Notes under the pieces: generated by a model
What the model saw: only the letters and a program-made list of their open reading frames with translations
Database searches by the model: none
What the model was told of the DNA's origin: nothing
NCBI RefSeq assembly: GCF_003597395.2
Contig: NC_133771.1
Coordinates: forward strand, 125,276,099 to 125,340,098
DNA from: Chelonoidis abingdonii
Taxonomy: Eukaryota > Chordata > Testudines > Testudinidae
DNA: 64,000 nucleotides
Direction of reading: 5' to 3'
Position numbers and translations under genes: made by a program
In this document: positions 10,331 through 23,227 of the stretch, piece after piece
Layout of the letters: every line of letters starts with the position of its first letter
Numbering within the stretch: the stretch's first letter is position 1

Positions 10331-10529
10331 CTGGATAAAGTTAAGAGGGGCAAAAAAAGGAAGGAAGGCAATTTTAAACTGGATTCTGAAATCTGGGGAG
10401 CCAATGGAAGGGTCGGGGAGGATGTGATTTTGTACTTCAATGTTTGTGTGAGCAGGCAGGCACCAGCATTCCACACATACTGGACTCCAGGCGCTGGGCT
10501 CTGAGGAAACCAGAATCTGTCCCCAGCCT

Positions 10530-10705
10530 TGGTACCGACTAACCATGTCACCTTGGGCAAGTTACTTCAACTTTCCGTGCCTCAGTTTCTCCATCTGTAA
10601 AACTAATATAATAATACTTGCCTGCCTCACAGAAGTTTTGTGAGGTCCAGTCATAAAGCAGCATGAAAGCATCAGATGTGTGAAGTATTTTGATTAGTGT
10701 TTATT
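10530..10705 (+). mobile_element. MIR (CORE-SINE) copy
   Basis: CACCTTGGGCAAGTTACTT, CCTCAGTTTCTCCATCTGTAAAA and GCCTCACAGAAGTTTTGTGAGG occur in the order of the MIR consensus. The copy is plus-oriented and contains the conserved core. Confidence 0.8.
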
Positions 10706-12030
10706 TATTATCTGTACTTTTCCTGGCATGATCTGAGCTGTAAGGTGCTCCTCACTATGCAAACAACTAAGATATGTTTCCTGGTTGGGTATAAAAAAAC
10801 CCAATTAAAAACCCAGTTAAATTGAGAGAAGGAAGGAGAGGATTTCCAGAGGCCTAGGAAGGGAGGCTGGACTGGGTGGAACAGCAAAGCATATCCTCCT
10901 CAATGAACACCACAGGGCAGCCACAAAAAGTTTGTGTGACCTCATATATTGTATCTTTTTGATGACCATCCCGATTTCCTCTTCACGCTGTGGAATGTCT
11001 CTTTCTGGAGTATTTCAGGATCAGCCAGAGGACTTCACTGCAGCAACAGACAAAACTTCCCCATCTTTGGTGGATTCTCTGAGATCTGCCTGGCTTTTGG
11101 GGAATCTGAGTTCAGGGGGCAGAAGCTCCTGTTGGATCTGTGAGTGGGGAAAACTGATATCCCTCCCTCCCATGCCACATAATGGATTTCTTTTCTGTCA
11201 CCTTCTCCCTTCTTCTTCCCCCTCCCCAAGACCCCTTCCAATGGGGTTTTCCATAGGACAGTGGCGTTTTCAGGCCAACCATAATTAGAGGTAGTGCGAC
11301 TGATCATTATTTTCAAATTACTTTGGGTTCTTTACACTGAGATTTTATTTTTTCCTCATATGTAGGAAACAATGTGTGGTGTCACAGAGCAGGATGTTGG
11401 GCCACGGCTAAAAAGAAACTGAGATCTATATTTTGAGCACATTTGAAGCCTTCAGTACTCTAAAGGGTTGTACGAAAGGAAACCCTGTTTTACCTCTGTG
11501 TGGTAACAATCTTCCACTTGTAGAGGGGAAACTCACTGTGGGTTATAAAGATGAGAGTGATGGTAGCCCTTAGAATCTCTTGTGTGACCTAATCTGTACT
11601 TTCACTAAATGTGATTGGAACCTGTCTGAGAAATATTAATGCAAAATGAGGTGAAGGATAAGGCTGTTCTTGGGGGATGACCCAATATGATGATGATATT
11701 GTAGCATTATTTATATAATGCCATAAATGTGCTGGGTACACCAAAAAACCAAATAAAGGTGATATTTCCTGTCCAGGAGGACTTGCAATAATCTAAGGCA
11801 AGAACAGGAGGAGGTTACAAACATAGGGAACCAGATTTCTGAGTAGATTAAGGTCCTCTTATGTCCCTCTCCTGGCAAACTTGCCTTAAGCCTTGACTGA
11901 GCACCCTGACAATAGTGTAGTGTACCTGTCGCCTGATTCTGTCTGTATTCGCCATACCTAGGGTGGTATATGCAACTGAGTGTAAACTGATCCTTGATTA
12001 GGCCTACCATAACATAAATAAATAATAATG
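10706..12030. other. No recognised gene
   Basis: Open frames at 10932-11316 on both strands have no recognisable domain or splice frame. Nothing else is supported here. Confidence 0.4.
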
Positions 12031-12032
12031 GG

Positions 12033-12145
12033 AGGGTTTTTCCAAAAGTGTCTAAGTGACTTAGGAGCACAAATTCAATTGAAAGTCAGTGGGGCTTGTG
12101 TTCTGAAGTCACTTAGGTGCTTTGGAAAATCCCACTTTATAATAG
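12033..12145. repeat. Inverted-repeat mini-element (about 110 bp)
   Basis: The left arm GGGTTTTTCCAAAAGTGTCTAAGTGACTTAGGAG pairs with the right arm CACTTAGGTGCTTTGGAAAATCCC after a 30-bp loop. No target duplication was resolved. Confidence 0.6.
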
Positions 12146-13013
12146 TAGCTGAACAGTGCACCTGTAGATGAGCAAAGCTATGGGGCCAGAGGAAGTGAGG
12201 GGTGGGGAATAGGTGGGCGTTTGTCCAGTCATGGGGATTCTTAGTGATCCACTGGTGACATGGACGTAAAACCACACCTACTTAAACTTGCACTCAAAGA
12301 ACACTCAAAGAGGGTTGCAGAGCTGAGGTCAATCATGTAGCTGGGCAAGGAGAGGGTGGGGAGTCCCCCACACCAGGCCGGCTAACCAGCTCTGCTCTCC
12401 CTGCACAGAGAAGCACTGCTTTGCTGTCTGTCCTCCCACCTGTACTGCTCCTATCCCCCTCAAGCCTCTTTACCATATTCTTGACTTTGTCTCAGACACG
12501 ATCAGATTTACAATTGCCACCCCCAGTCTGAAGGTGTAAACAGCACGTCTGCACGCTTGTGGCTCACTGAGTGTAATAATGTTCAGTAGTCATGGTTCAG
12601 GGGAAATACCAGTCATGAAGGTCAGTCCTGTAACGCCTACTGTATGTTTCCTTTCCATTAGTAGACAGGATGTAAGAAGTCGTGTGTATTAATTAGCCTT
12701 CATTAAGACCAGCAGTGTCTGTAGTTCTCTTGGTTTTAATCAGCACTCTCTTGATTTGAGGCTGTTTCTTCTAAGACCAGTCCTTCTATAGGGCTAGCTC
12801 CCTGCTCTGCTAGGACTTTTTATAAGCTCTCCTGTGCTAAATATGCCCCTCTTCATAACACAGGGAATCCTCACTTTCAGAAAGCAGCATTATAGGGTGA
12901 GCGCAGTGGAAAACATCACATGTTTGGATACAGTGGGCTAAATTCATCCTGGTGTGACTCCACAGATGTCACAACAGCTATGTTGAGGGTGCACATGGTC
13001 CAATGTTTAAGAG

Positions 13014-13022
13014 AGTGTGTGT

Positions 13023-13064
<42 letters not shown>
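13014..13064. repeat. (GT)n microsatellite
   Basis: About 25 GT units interrupted by two GTAT steps. Confidence 0.95.
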
Positions 13065-13066
<2 letters not shown>

Positions 13067-13193
13067 ACACATGCACAGCCTTAAACTGTTTTGTGCCTAT
13101 CGCTGTATGTACATTTGTGTCTCATAACACTCATGTTTGTTGTTTGGATTTTTTATATGAGAAAGAAAGTTATAGAGAAACTGGCTACATGTA

Positions 13194-13475
13194 GGGGCTT
13201 GTCCACACACAGAAGTCGTACCGCTTTAACTATACTGAGTGTGCTACAACTTCTTTCTGGTGGAGGCAGTTATACTGGTATAAAGCTGCTCATACCTATG
13301 GAACTAGTTTTGTATGGGAAGGTGAATAAGCTATACTGAGATAAGAACCTTTATAATGGTACAAACTGTGTTCACACTAGGGATTGTACCAATACAAGGA
13401 TTTTAGTTTAAAAAAAAAATCACACTCCTAACTGAAAGTTATACCTGTACAAAAACGATGTAGGGCAGGCCTAAG
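13194..13475. mobile_element. MITE with weak terminal inverted repeats
   Basis: The left tip GGGGCTTGTCCACACACAGAAG faces the right tip TGTAGGGCAGGCCTAAG. The inside has palindromic stretches around TATACTGGTATAAAG. The tips resemble Harbinger-family MITEs in this window, but are degenerate. Confidence 0.5.
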
Positions 13476-14645
13476 ACACATAAAATATGCTGTTACATGT
13501 CATCAGGTCAGATTCTGATACCCTGACTCATACGGAGTAGCACCTTACTCTCCAAGTAGTTCCACTGACTGAAGTCAGTTAGGCTAGATCCGCAGAAGAA
13601 CTTAGGCGATTAACTGTTACTTTAGGAGCCTAAAGTCAACATTTAGGCACTGCTGAGAGCCTTAAAACCCCTGCACAACAGCCACCTAACTCTCTACATT
13701 TCACCGTTAAAGTCTCCTAGGTACCTACATTTCTGACAGTGAGCATGCACACGGCTGCCTCAGTCTGGGTGTATTTCTCAGCACTTAAGCCCAAGCAGGA
13801 TCCCCAAACTAAGAATCCCCCTGCCTATCTCATGTGTGGGAAGCCTAGTAGACATTCTCAGCACATTCCTAACCCCACACAAATTAGGTGGAGGGCTGTT
13901 GGGGAATCCAGGCTTCCAGGAACAGCACTGTCCCCAGTGCAGATCCTTGGGTTCCCCAGCATTTACCTCTCCTTGCCATGCAGCCAGGAGCCTGGCAGCC
14001 CCACCTGGAGGTGGGGGTCTCAGAGCTTTTAGCCTCCCTAAGCTACTTCTGACATTGGGGTTCTCCCCAGGGACAGTGCGAGGAATACTCAGGGAGCTGG
14101 GGCCAGCTGGCTGCTCCATTTCGTGTAGGAAAAGTTCAATGGAAACACACTGATTTTTTCCAAAATGATATGTTTTTTCAAATGTCCTTTCTGCAGGACA
14201 TTGCAAGATGTCCAGCTTTTGTTCCAACTGAGGCTGAAAACCTTTTTGAAATTTTGACATTTCTGAGTTTTGACCAGCTCTAATTACCAGTACCCTTGTC
14301 GGTTTATCCTCCAGTGATCATGTTGTGAGATACCTTCATTTGACTCATCTGTGCCTGCCTACTCCACTTCCAATGTCATCAAGAAGCCCTCCCACCTTGT
14401 TGAACCACAGCCTTCCATCAGAAGGGCTTTGACCACAGTTAAACACTTTTCACAAATGTAGTTATTTCTTTGAACTTTTTCAAGTTGGTGATATGGGTCT
14501 GGGACACCTTGATGAACTAGATTTAAAGTAACCAAGCCTAGCTAAATGAAGACATAAATCAGGAGTGTCTCAACCTCCAGTCAGAGTCCAGCATCTCTTA
14601 AAAAAAATATCCAAGCAATACTAAACCTTATAGCTTAAAACTAAA

Positions 14646-14938
14646 GGTATGTCTACATTGCAAAGAAAAACCCATGATGCCAAGTCTCAGAGCCCAGGCC
14701 AGTTGACTTGGGCTCACGGAAATTGGGCTGCTAGGTTAAAAATAGCAGCCAGATGTTTGGGCTCAGGTTGGAGACCAGGCTCTGAAATCCATCAAGGAGG
14801 GAGGGTCTTAGAACCTGGGCGCCAGCCCGAGCAGGTATGTCTACACTGCTATCTAAAGCACTGCAGCCTGAGCCCAAGTCAGCTGACGCAGTCTCTGAGA
14901 CTCAGCACCGTGGGTTTTTCCTTTGCAGTGTAGATATC
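14646..14938. mobile_element. Harbinger-like MITE, about 70-bp terminal inverted repeats
   Basis: The left end GGTATGTCTACATTGCAAAG and the complement of the right end (ATATCTACACTGCAAAGG) match for about 70 bp, both running into GTTGACTTGGGCTCA or CAGCTGACTTGGGCTCA. The TATGTCTACA tip equals that of the right end of the autonomous element at 10142, so it is probably mobilised by related transposases. It has no coding capacity. Confidence 0.75.
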
Positions 14939-15039
14939 ACTTTTTCCCAGCCACAGAGGGTCACATCTAGTTCTCATAGCCCTAACTAGAGGAAAGAACA
15001 GAATTATAGACAGACAGACTCTAGTCAAGAACATACTTA

Positions 15040-16478
15040 TCAGACACAGATAAACATGGTATGTTGGGGAAGAGACAACACAGCTTTTGTAAAGTGAAAT
15101 CATGCCTCACCAATCTACTAGAATCCTTTGGGGATGTCAACAGGCATGTACACAAGGGTGATGCAGTGGATATAGTGTAGCTGGACTTTCAGAAAGCCTT
15201 TGACAAAGTCCCTCACCAAAGATTCTTAAGCAAAGTAAGCCGTCATGGGAAAAGAGGGAAGGTCCTCTCATGGATCAGTAACTGGTTAAAAGAAAGGAAA
15301 CAAAAGGGTAGGAATGAATGGTCAGTTTTCACAACGGAGAGAGGCAAATAGCAGGGTTCCCCAAGAATCTGTACTGGGGCCTGTGCTTTCCAACAAATTC
15401 ACAAAGGGAAAAAGGGGTACACAGCGGGGTGGCAAAGTTTGCAGATGATACAAAATAACTCAAGACAGTTAAGTCCAAAGATGACTGCAAAGAGTTACAG
15501 ATGGATTTCACTAAACTGGGTGACTGGACAAGAAAATGGGAAATGAAATTCAGTATTGATAAGTGCAAAGTAATGTAAATTGGAAAACACAATCCCAGCT
15601 CTACATATAAAATGATGGGATCTACATTAACTGCTAGTACTCAAGAAAGAGATCTGAGAGTCATTGTGGATAGTTCTCTGAAAACATCTGCTCAATGTGC
15701 AGTGGCAGTCAAAAAAGCTAATAATGTTAGAAACGACTGAGAAATGGATAGATAATAAGACAGAAAATATCATAATTGACACTATATAAATCCATGATAC
15801 GGTCACATCTTGAATACTGTGTGCAGTTCTGGTCACTCCATCTCAAAAAAAAAAACCCATCAGAATTGGAAAATGTACAGAGAAGAAGGGCAACAAAAAT
15901 GATGAAGGGTATGGAATATCTTTCATATGAAGAGAAATTAAAAAGACTGGGACTGTTCATCTTAGAAAAGAGATGACTAAGCGGGGTGGAAGATATAATA
16001 GAGGTCTATAAATTCATGACTGGTGTGCAGAAAGTGAAGTGGGAAGTGTTATTTACCTCTTCACATAACACAAGAAACAGGGGTCACTCAATGAAATTAA
16101 TAGGCAGTAGGTTTAAAACAAACAAGGAAGTACTTCATCACACAATGCACAGTCAACCTGAGGAACTCATTACCAGGGGATGTTGTGAAGGCTAGAACTA
16201 TAACTGGGCTCAAAAAAGAATTAAATAAGTTCATGGAGAATAGGTCAATCAATAGCTATTAGTCAAGATGGAGTCAGGGACACAACCCCATGCTCCAGGT
16301 GTCCCTACCCTCTGTCTGCCAGAAGTTGGGACTGGACAATAGGGGATGATCACTCGATAATTGCTCTGTTCTGTTTATTCCTTCTGAGGCACTTGGCATT
16401 GGCCACTGTCAGAAGACAGAATACTGGGTTAAATGGACCATTGGTCTGACCCAGTATGACCATTCTTATGTTCATGAA
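15040..16478 (+). mobile_element. CR1/L2-like non-LTR retrotransposon, 3' half
   Basis: A degraded reverse-transcriptase C-terminus reads in shifting plus frames: LDFQKAFDKVPHQRF near 15183, SWISNWLKERKQK near 15272, a QGSP-type stretch near 15355, HLEYCVQFW near 15811, VQRR then YEEKLKRLGLFILEKR (15870-15975). The 3' UTR ends with GACCCAGTATGACCATTCTTATGTTC near 16450, the usual terminus of this family in turtles and crocodilians. Stops and indels are numerous, so it is inactive and 5'-truncated. Confidence 0.85.
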
Positions 16479-16599
16479 TTAATTAGCTTAGAGCGCACAG
16501 ATTCTAGATTTTTCTGAACCCCTCACTCAATAATTATATGGCCTTCATCACAGTATCTGAGCACCTTTGAGTTATTAATGGAGATTATTCTCATACCAT

Positions 16600-16768
16600 C
16601 CTAAGGAGGTAAATTCTATCGACGGTTTATAGTTAAGGAACTGAGGCATGAGGTCATTAAAGTGACTTGCATAAGGTCACACAGCCTGCAACTGTGTAGG
16701 AGTCGAACCCACATCTCTTGAGTCCTAGTTTGGTGGCATCATGTTTACTAGACCACCCTTCTTCTGAC
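16600..16768 (-). mobile_element. MIR (CORE-SINE) copy
   Basis: GGAACTGAGGCATGAGG, AAGTGACTTGCATAAGGTCA, CACAGCCTGCAACTG and TCGAACCCACATCTC follow the antisense MIR consensus in order. Confidence 0.75.
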
Positions 16769-17151
16769 CCAGCATATTTTATTTTAATCATTATACCAGA
16801 ACCTCAGCTGATGTAAACTGACACAGCTCTAATCAAGTCAATGGGGCTTGTGACACTATTTATTTGTACAGTGTAGGACCTTTGGGATAGGAACCTACCA
16901 TCTTATGTGTTTGGATTATGCCTAGCACAAGAGGCCTCTGGCCCTAGGTAATATAATAATTAAATATCTGTGTTGTAGCCTAGTATGCAACATGTAAACT
17001 AAATCTTACAGGTGCAGCAAAATGTATCATTTAACGGGCTATTATATGTGTCTCAGTTGGCCAGCAAGGAAATGTGCACTTTAAAAGGTTTTGCTCTACT
17101 TACAGTATTTATTTGAAATTTCTCTATATTCTTTCAGTACATGTTATATCA

Positions 17152-17459
17152 CAGGGGTAAGCAACCTATGGCACATGTGTCGAAGGCAGCACGCGAGCTG
17201 ATTTTCAGTGGCACTCAAGGTCCTGGCTACCGGTCGGGGCGGGGGGGGCCTCTGCGTTTTAATTTAATTTTAAATGAAGCTTCTTAAACATTTGAAAAAC
17301 CTTATTTACTGTACATACAACAATAGTTTATTATATATTATAGACTTATAGAAAGAGACCTTTTAAAAACATTAAAATGTGTTACTGGCATGCGATACCT
17401 TAAATTAGAGTGAATAAATGAAGACTACGCACACCACTCTGAAAGGTTGCCGACCCCTG
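17152..17459. mobile_element. hAT non-autonomous element with 8-bp target duplication
   Basis: The left end CAGGGGTAAGCAACCTATGG and the complement of the right end (CAGGGGTCGGCAACCTTTC) form terminal inverted repeats typical of hAT. Flanks TTATATCA (17144-17151) and TTAGATCA (17460-17467) match at 7 of 8 positions. The 308-bp body has no ORF of note. Confidence 0.88.
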
Positions 17460-18134
17460 TTAGATCATAAAAAATCCAGTGGTTTTACAGTTAGTTTGTT
17501 GGTTGACAATCTGAGATATAGCCCGGGGGAGCATAGCTACAGTATCTTACTGGTATCTGTGGTAATTACTGATTCTGTGCATGTTGTGTCTGTCAGCAAG
17601 ATGCCAGACACTATAGCAATGTTACCCATTGAACCGAGTCCACCATCCTGTGGCTGGGCATGCGCTAGTTTGTGTCTGTGCGTGTCCTGCATGTTACTGC
17701 AGCTGTGACTTGACCCAAGAATTCATATCCTATGAAGAAAGATAGTCTCCACCTTGCTGAATGTACAGAAAAAAACAACCCTCCCCAACTCCAAATCCCG
17801 TCCACCTTTCTAGAAAAATGTTCTTCAATAGCTGTGTCCAGCTAACGTAATTGCTTTCCTTTGTCTAGTCATGTGATGTTTTTGGTGTGTGTGGAGGGAT
17901 GATGGTGAGTGAAAGGAGAAAATCACTCATCAGTTGCAATGGTGGCATTTAGGGATATTGGATGCCCCAAGGGATTGGCAGTGAGAGTGTGGAGATTTCC
18001 ATCTCTAGCTGCAATTCAGCCAAGATGGATAGCATCTGTAGACCAGGGACAGGCAGCCCAGGGATCCCATCCGGTCTGTCAGATTATTTTATTTGGCCAG
18101 CCACGACCCAGCTCAGGACATCAAACACCATCAC

Positions 18135-18290
18135 TAATAGAATAGGAATACTTGTGGCACCTTACAGACTAACATTTATTTCAGCATAAAGCTTATGCTG
18201 AAATAAATTTGTTAGTCTCTAAGGTGCCACAAGTACTCCTGTTCTCTTTGCAGATACAGACTAACATGGCTGCTACTCTGAAACCATCAC
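18135..18290. repeat. Palindromic interspersed repeat, 'GGTGCCACAAGTACTCCT' family
   Basis: Left arm AATACTTGTGGCACCTTACAG (about 18143) is complementary to the right arm TCTCTAAGGTGCCACAAGTA, meeting at an AAGCTTATGCTGAAATAAA centre. A tail CAGACTAACATGGCTGCTAC follows on the right. The same tail ends the larger palindrome at 22861. Confidence 0.75.
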
Positions 18291-18783
18291 TAATAGGTGT
18301 CACTCATTGGTAGGCTCAGAAAAGAGGTTAGGAACCAAATGTGGGGAGACTTGTACTACCCTTTCACCCCTAGAGCCTGTACCTTCAAATGAGGGTTAAT
18401 CAGTGTGAGCAAGCTCTGCCCATGTTGAATGTATTCAGTAGATAAAAAGGACGCTTTTACATTTAATAAGCACTACGTTCACATAAAACTGTTTTCAAAG
18501 ATATATTTTTAAAGTGAGCTATCCTTAATAAACCAGAACCTCAAAGGCAAATCCATCCTCTTGATGAAAGATGTTATTAGTACTTCTGTGAAGTTCTGTC
18601 TACCAGTGAACATAGCAGAGACATTTCTACATATGATGCTATATATCTACAGGTTCAAGTCTATGTTGGTAGTCACCATTCCTGGTAATGTTTGCTCATG
18701 ATCCTGATACCACAGAGCAACAGGTACCTAGAAAAATACCAGGGAATGTATGCATTGGTGCAAGGACAGGTTTTTTAACAGAG

Positions 18784-20125
18784 CTGGTTGAAATATAGGA
18801 AGAGATTTTTGGAAAAAAAAGAAATTTTGAAGTTGTTTCCATTTTGCAGTGTTCCAAATGAAACATTTTAGTATTTTCACAATTTTACAAAATATTTTTT
18901 TAAATTGAATTTTCAGAAGTTTGAAACAATTGAAATTTGTTTTTTTCCTTCACTTTCTCTTTGCCACCAAGTGCAATAAAATGATGTCTAGTCCTGCAAC
19001 ATACATTTTTTCATTTGCTACTTTGTAACTTTTCAAGATTTCCTCAGCTTTGAACAAAGTTACTGAGTGGCAGAGTTACAGAGGTTCATTTTTCTTTTTG
19101 CCTCTTGGTAATTTTTGCAAAGTTGAGGGAAATTTTAAAAAGTTACAAATAAATGAATGAAAAAGGCAGAATGAAATAGAAAAGGATGAGAAAATTTAAA
19201 AGTGAAAAACCTTCCTGTCAACGAATGCCATCCTTCCAAACACCCCATGTGGCCTCAGTACAGCCCTGCAAACAGTCCCTTGCCTCAGTTTCCCCCTGCA
19301 GGGGACTTCCTTGATAATTCACAATCACTTTTATCCATTATCATCACTGCTCAGGGTGTGTGCTTTATTACATTAATAAACATTCAATTCCATCCATTCT
19401 CCCAGGCCTTTGCTACTTATTGTCTCAGTCCCTGAATTTCAGGTTTCTCTGCTGGAGCCTGCTCACTCCCAGCTGCCTCTTAATTGTGTGCACTTACTGA
19501 GAACCCTCTCTGTACAGATTCCCTCTTGTGTTATAGGGGAATCTGGTGATTCCTGGTTAGGTGTGCTTCCTTAGTAATCAGGATTGACTGGTCCCAGGCC
19601 TCTAGCCCTGAAGAATATGTTTACTACAATTAAACAGCCACAGCTGGTCTGTGTCACCTGACTCAGGCTTGCAAGGTCGGGCTGCAGGGTTGTAAAACTG
19701 CAGTATAGGCTCTGGGACCTTCCTCTCTCATGGGGTCCCAGCTAGAGCTCAGGCTCCAGTCCAAGCCTCAATGCCTACACTGCAATTTTAACATTCTGTA
19801 GCTTGAGCCCTGCAAACCCAAGTCAGTTGACACAGACCAGCTGTGGGAGTTTAATTGTAATGTAGACATACTCTTAAGGACCAGCCACTCTTATGTTCCC
19901 CTACAAAAACCCTTAGCCATAATTAATTTTATTTCACTCATCAATGGCAGAAAGAAATAAAGTAAAAATGGTGAGAAAGAACAACTTTTTGAAGTGCTCA
20001 GTTTCAGCAAAAACTAAAATATTGGGGGAAACCCCAAGTTTTTGAAAAAAAGGTTTTGGTTAAGAAAAAGAACGTTTTTCCTCAAAAAGGTTTCAAATGA
20101 AACTTTTCAACCAGTTCTAGTCGAT
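18784..20125. mobile_element. Possible AT-rich MITE with AGCTGGTTGAAA ends, split by a nested MITE
   Basis: GAGCTGGTTGAAATA at 18783 faces TTTTCAACCAGTTCTAG at 20105, and both ends are rich in AAAAA/TTTTT runs. The unit contains the MITE at 19613-19873. Pairing is limited to about 15 bp, so two separate fragments are possible. Confidence 0.35.
19613..19873. mobile_element. MITE with about 65-bp terminal inverted repeats
   Basis: Left end GAATATGTTTACTACAATTA and complement of the right end (GAGTATGTCTACATTACAAT) match onward through CCACAGCTGGTCTGTGTCA. The tip again carries TATGTCTACA, linking it to the Harbinger group. Confidence 0.75.
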
Positions 20126-21590
20126 AGACATCCCAACGGCTCTGTGGACATGCACTATCATGCCACACGTTGGCTGCACTGCAAGGACAGAATGTACCTT
20201 GAAGGCACTGGCCTGAGTGTGGAGGTTCTGGGAAGGACTGTACCTCAGAGGCAGAGGAGAACTGGGCCTGGCCAACCTCCTCCAGCCTTCACATCACCTT
20301 TGGTGGCTTACTGTCTGTGGTGCATTAAATGGAAGCAGTTCTTGCACTTGGGAGAGTGCAGGGGCTCCAGCTATGTCTAGCCCTTTGTGTGTGGTGTGTG
20401 TGTGGAGGGGGTAATACTCCATGAGCGCTCCCCCCTCACTTGTAGATCCATCCAAGGGCCAGGAACAATCTTCAAATTACCTTCTTACACCAGTAACACA
20501 CATGGATGTCACCATGTCCTCCTGAGACTGACATAAGTAGAGTTAAGATAAATGAGGCTTGTCACTGAAACAAAAAGAGGGGATCTATCTGTAAATCCCA
20601 GGGAGATAATGCCCCAGAATGGCTATAACTTTTATGAACAAAGTTTTTATTCTCTCTGATCCTGAAATCGGAGATCTAACAGTCTGGAGTCTTTGCTCAC
20701 ACCAATGGGTTCTAGTACAATGTTAAAACAGGAGGTGAAGGCTTAGTAAGTTACCATGTCATAGCAAAACAAGCAGATGACTCATGGGCACTTATTTAGA
20801 ATTTAAGAAATACATGTACCCTTCAGATTGTTGAACTGCACAATAATTTTGTGTTCTGAAATGACGACTTGTGGAGGAGTAGAACAGGGTTGTTATTAAG
20901 ACTTCACTCAGGAATGTTGCCAGTGAAAGAAGAATGTGTTAAAATAAACCCTTCTGATAAAATCTGACAGCTTTTGATGTTCACATCAGGAAAATGAAGG
21001 CAGAGATGCACCTGTTCTGAGGAGACATGTAATTAAGGAAGAATTAACTCAGAAGGCATAGAGACCACTACATTTAAGCCCTGAGTGAGGGACGGTAAAG
21101 TACCTGAATGTATATTATCTCAACTCCTCGGAGGTGGTAGTCCCTCCCTCCTACTTTATTTAGGTAGCTGCTTTCACGTGTAATGTGCACACCTGGAAGG
21201 TGGACTGACAGTATTATACAGGCACAACGTACAGTTCAGTTTGGCCTGCTTATTAGGGCCTGAGATATAGTGAAACAGAATATGTTCCAATGTGCTAACT
21301 GCAATTCAGATCACAGAGTTCCTCTGTTTATCATGAACTTGTTTAATGGATAAAATGACTTAACTAGGAGCCTAATCCAAGTTCACTGAGGCTAGTGGGA
21401 GTTTTGCATTGATTTCAGTGGGCATTGGATCAGGACTATTGCAGGATAACATGCTATCAAGACACAATAAGCCACTGTTCCAGTGGCTTTGCTACTTGTA
21501 AAGAGAAGAAATAAGGAGGAAAAGAAACATTCAGAATTTTCTGAAAGGAAAAGCCATTAAGCAATCTATAGTTGTTAGCTAACTAATCCT
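20126..21590. other. No recognised gene
   Basis: Short open frames only; nothing with a recognisable domain, splice pattern or RNA structure. Confidence 0.4.
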
Positions 21591-21592
21591 CA

Positions 21593-21730
21593 CCAAAGCA
21601 CCTGTGAGACAAGAAACTATTGCCGTCCCCTTTTTATAGATGGGAAACTGGGGAATAGAGCAGGAAAGTGACTTGCCAAAGCCAACAAGGGAATCAGCGT
21701 TAATTTGATAGTAGCCTGGATTTCCTCTAT
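21593..21730 (-). mobile_element. MIR (CORE-SINE) copy
   Basis: TTTTTATAGATGGGAAACTGGGG followed by AAAGTGACTTGCCAAAGCC agrees with the antisense MIR consensus. Both ends are decayed. Confidence 0.7.
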
Positions 21731-22385
21731 TCCTGTGTTTAGACATGGTCTCAGTCTCTGATATTCAAGCCATTTAATATTGTCCTGGATCCTTAGTACT
21801 AGATTATTTCTATATGCACTAGGTACATTGAACGAGAAACACATACCTGGCTGACGATGACCAGGGCTTGCTTACAGCTTTGCTGAATACAAGTGAAGGT
21901 GCTGAACCTCAATGGTGACCAAGGTTCTTGATCTGCTGAAATCAAATGAATAAGCTGATTATCATTTTTCATCATCATCCTGATCAGTGCTTTCTGATAA
22001 ACTCAGTACTGGGGAGAGGGATTTGATCCCTGAATGAGTAGCATTCAAATACAGCATGCCCTGTAGGAAAATGGGCAATACGATTAAGTGGTTTCTCATA
22101 ATGCTCCTAAATCTTAATCCTCAAATCCATTCATACATGAAAGAGCACGAGTGACAAAGAAATGATAGCTTCTCCTAATCAAATAGCTTTCTATTTCTCT
22201 CCGTCACCTCATAGCGTTGATCTCATCCTTGAAAAAACTTGCTAAAATATTGCTGGTTGTTAACAGTAGAATACAAATATGAGTTAAAAAGAGTTTTGTT
22301 TTCATACTGTGCCTGCTGTCTGGTATTTTCTAGACCCAAGACAGTACAGCAGGGACTCTTCTGATGTCTAAGCACCAGCTTCACA

Positions 22386-22507
22386 TAGGGTGACCAGATG
22401 TCCCAGTTTTATAGGAACAGTCCTGATTTTTGGGTCTTTTTCTTATATAGGCTCCTATTATCCCCCACCCCGTCCCAATTTTTCACATTTGCTGCCTGGT
22501 GACCCTA
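22386..22507 (+). mobile_element. 122-bp hAT-type MITE, TAGGGTGACCAG ends
   Basis: Ends TAGGGTGACCAG and CTGGTGACCCTA are inverted repeats. Flanks GCTTCACA and GTTTCACA match at 7 of 8 bases, an 8-bp target duplication. A copy of the same family lies inverted at 60718-60838. Confidence 0.85.
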
Positions 22508-22860
22508 GTTTCACATCACTCACAAATGGTCAAATTCAGCTCTGTTGTGCAATTCCATTGACAGCCTGGACTGGACTGACCTGGCCCAAAGTCTTCAGAA
22601 GAGGTGAGCTACAGAACTTTTTAAAAAAGGAACACATCTAGCAATAAAATAGGAAATCTGTCAGAGTGGACAGTTGGAAAGGATAGCAGCTGAGTACCCC
22701 TTAGCTGTGGATCTCTGGCATTACAGATTATCTGAGGGAGACAAGGTAGGTGAGATCTTTTGTAGAAGCAACTTCTGGAAGACAGAAGCTTTCAAGCTGC
22801 ACAGGGCTCTTCTTCAGGTCTGGAAAAAATAATCAGAGGCCTTGTCTACAGTAGGAAAAT

Positions 22861-23225
22861 AGCAAAAACAACGAGGAGTCCTTGTGGTATCTTAGAGACT
22901 AACAAATGTATTTGGGCATAAACTTTCGTGGGCTAAAACCCACTTCATCTGATGCATGGAGTGGAAAATACAGTAGGCAGATATAAATACACAGCACATG
23001 AAAAGATGGGAGTTGCCTTACCAAGTGGGGGGTCAACTCATCTTTTCATGTGCTATGTGTTGATACCTGCCTACAATATTTTCCACTCCATGCATTGGAT
23101 GAAGTGGGTTTTAGCCTACAAAAGCTTATGCCCAAATACATTTGTTAGCCTCTGAGGTGCCACAAGGACTCCTCGTTGTTTTTGCTGATACAGACTAACA
23201 TGGCGACCACTCTGAAACCAGTAGG
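22861..23225. repeat. Large palindrome, two arms of about 150 bp
   Basis: AGCAAAAACAACGAGG (22861-22876) is the exact complement of CCTCGTTGTTTTTGCT (23171-23186). Pairing continues inward through ACTCCTTGTGG, AAATGTATTTGGGCATA, AAACCCACTTCATC, TGCATGGAGTGGAAAAT and CACATGAAAAGATG, to a loop near 23010-23035. The tail GATACAGACTAACATGGCGACC lies outside the right arm. It can form a long hairpin and is an interspersed family related to 18135. Confidence 0.85.
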
Positions 23226-23227
23226 AA

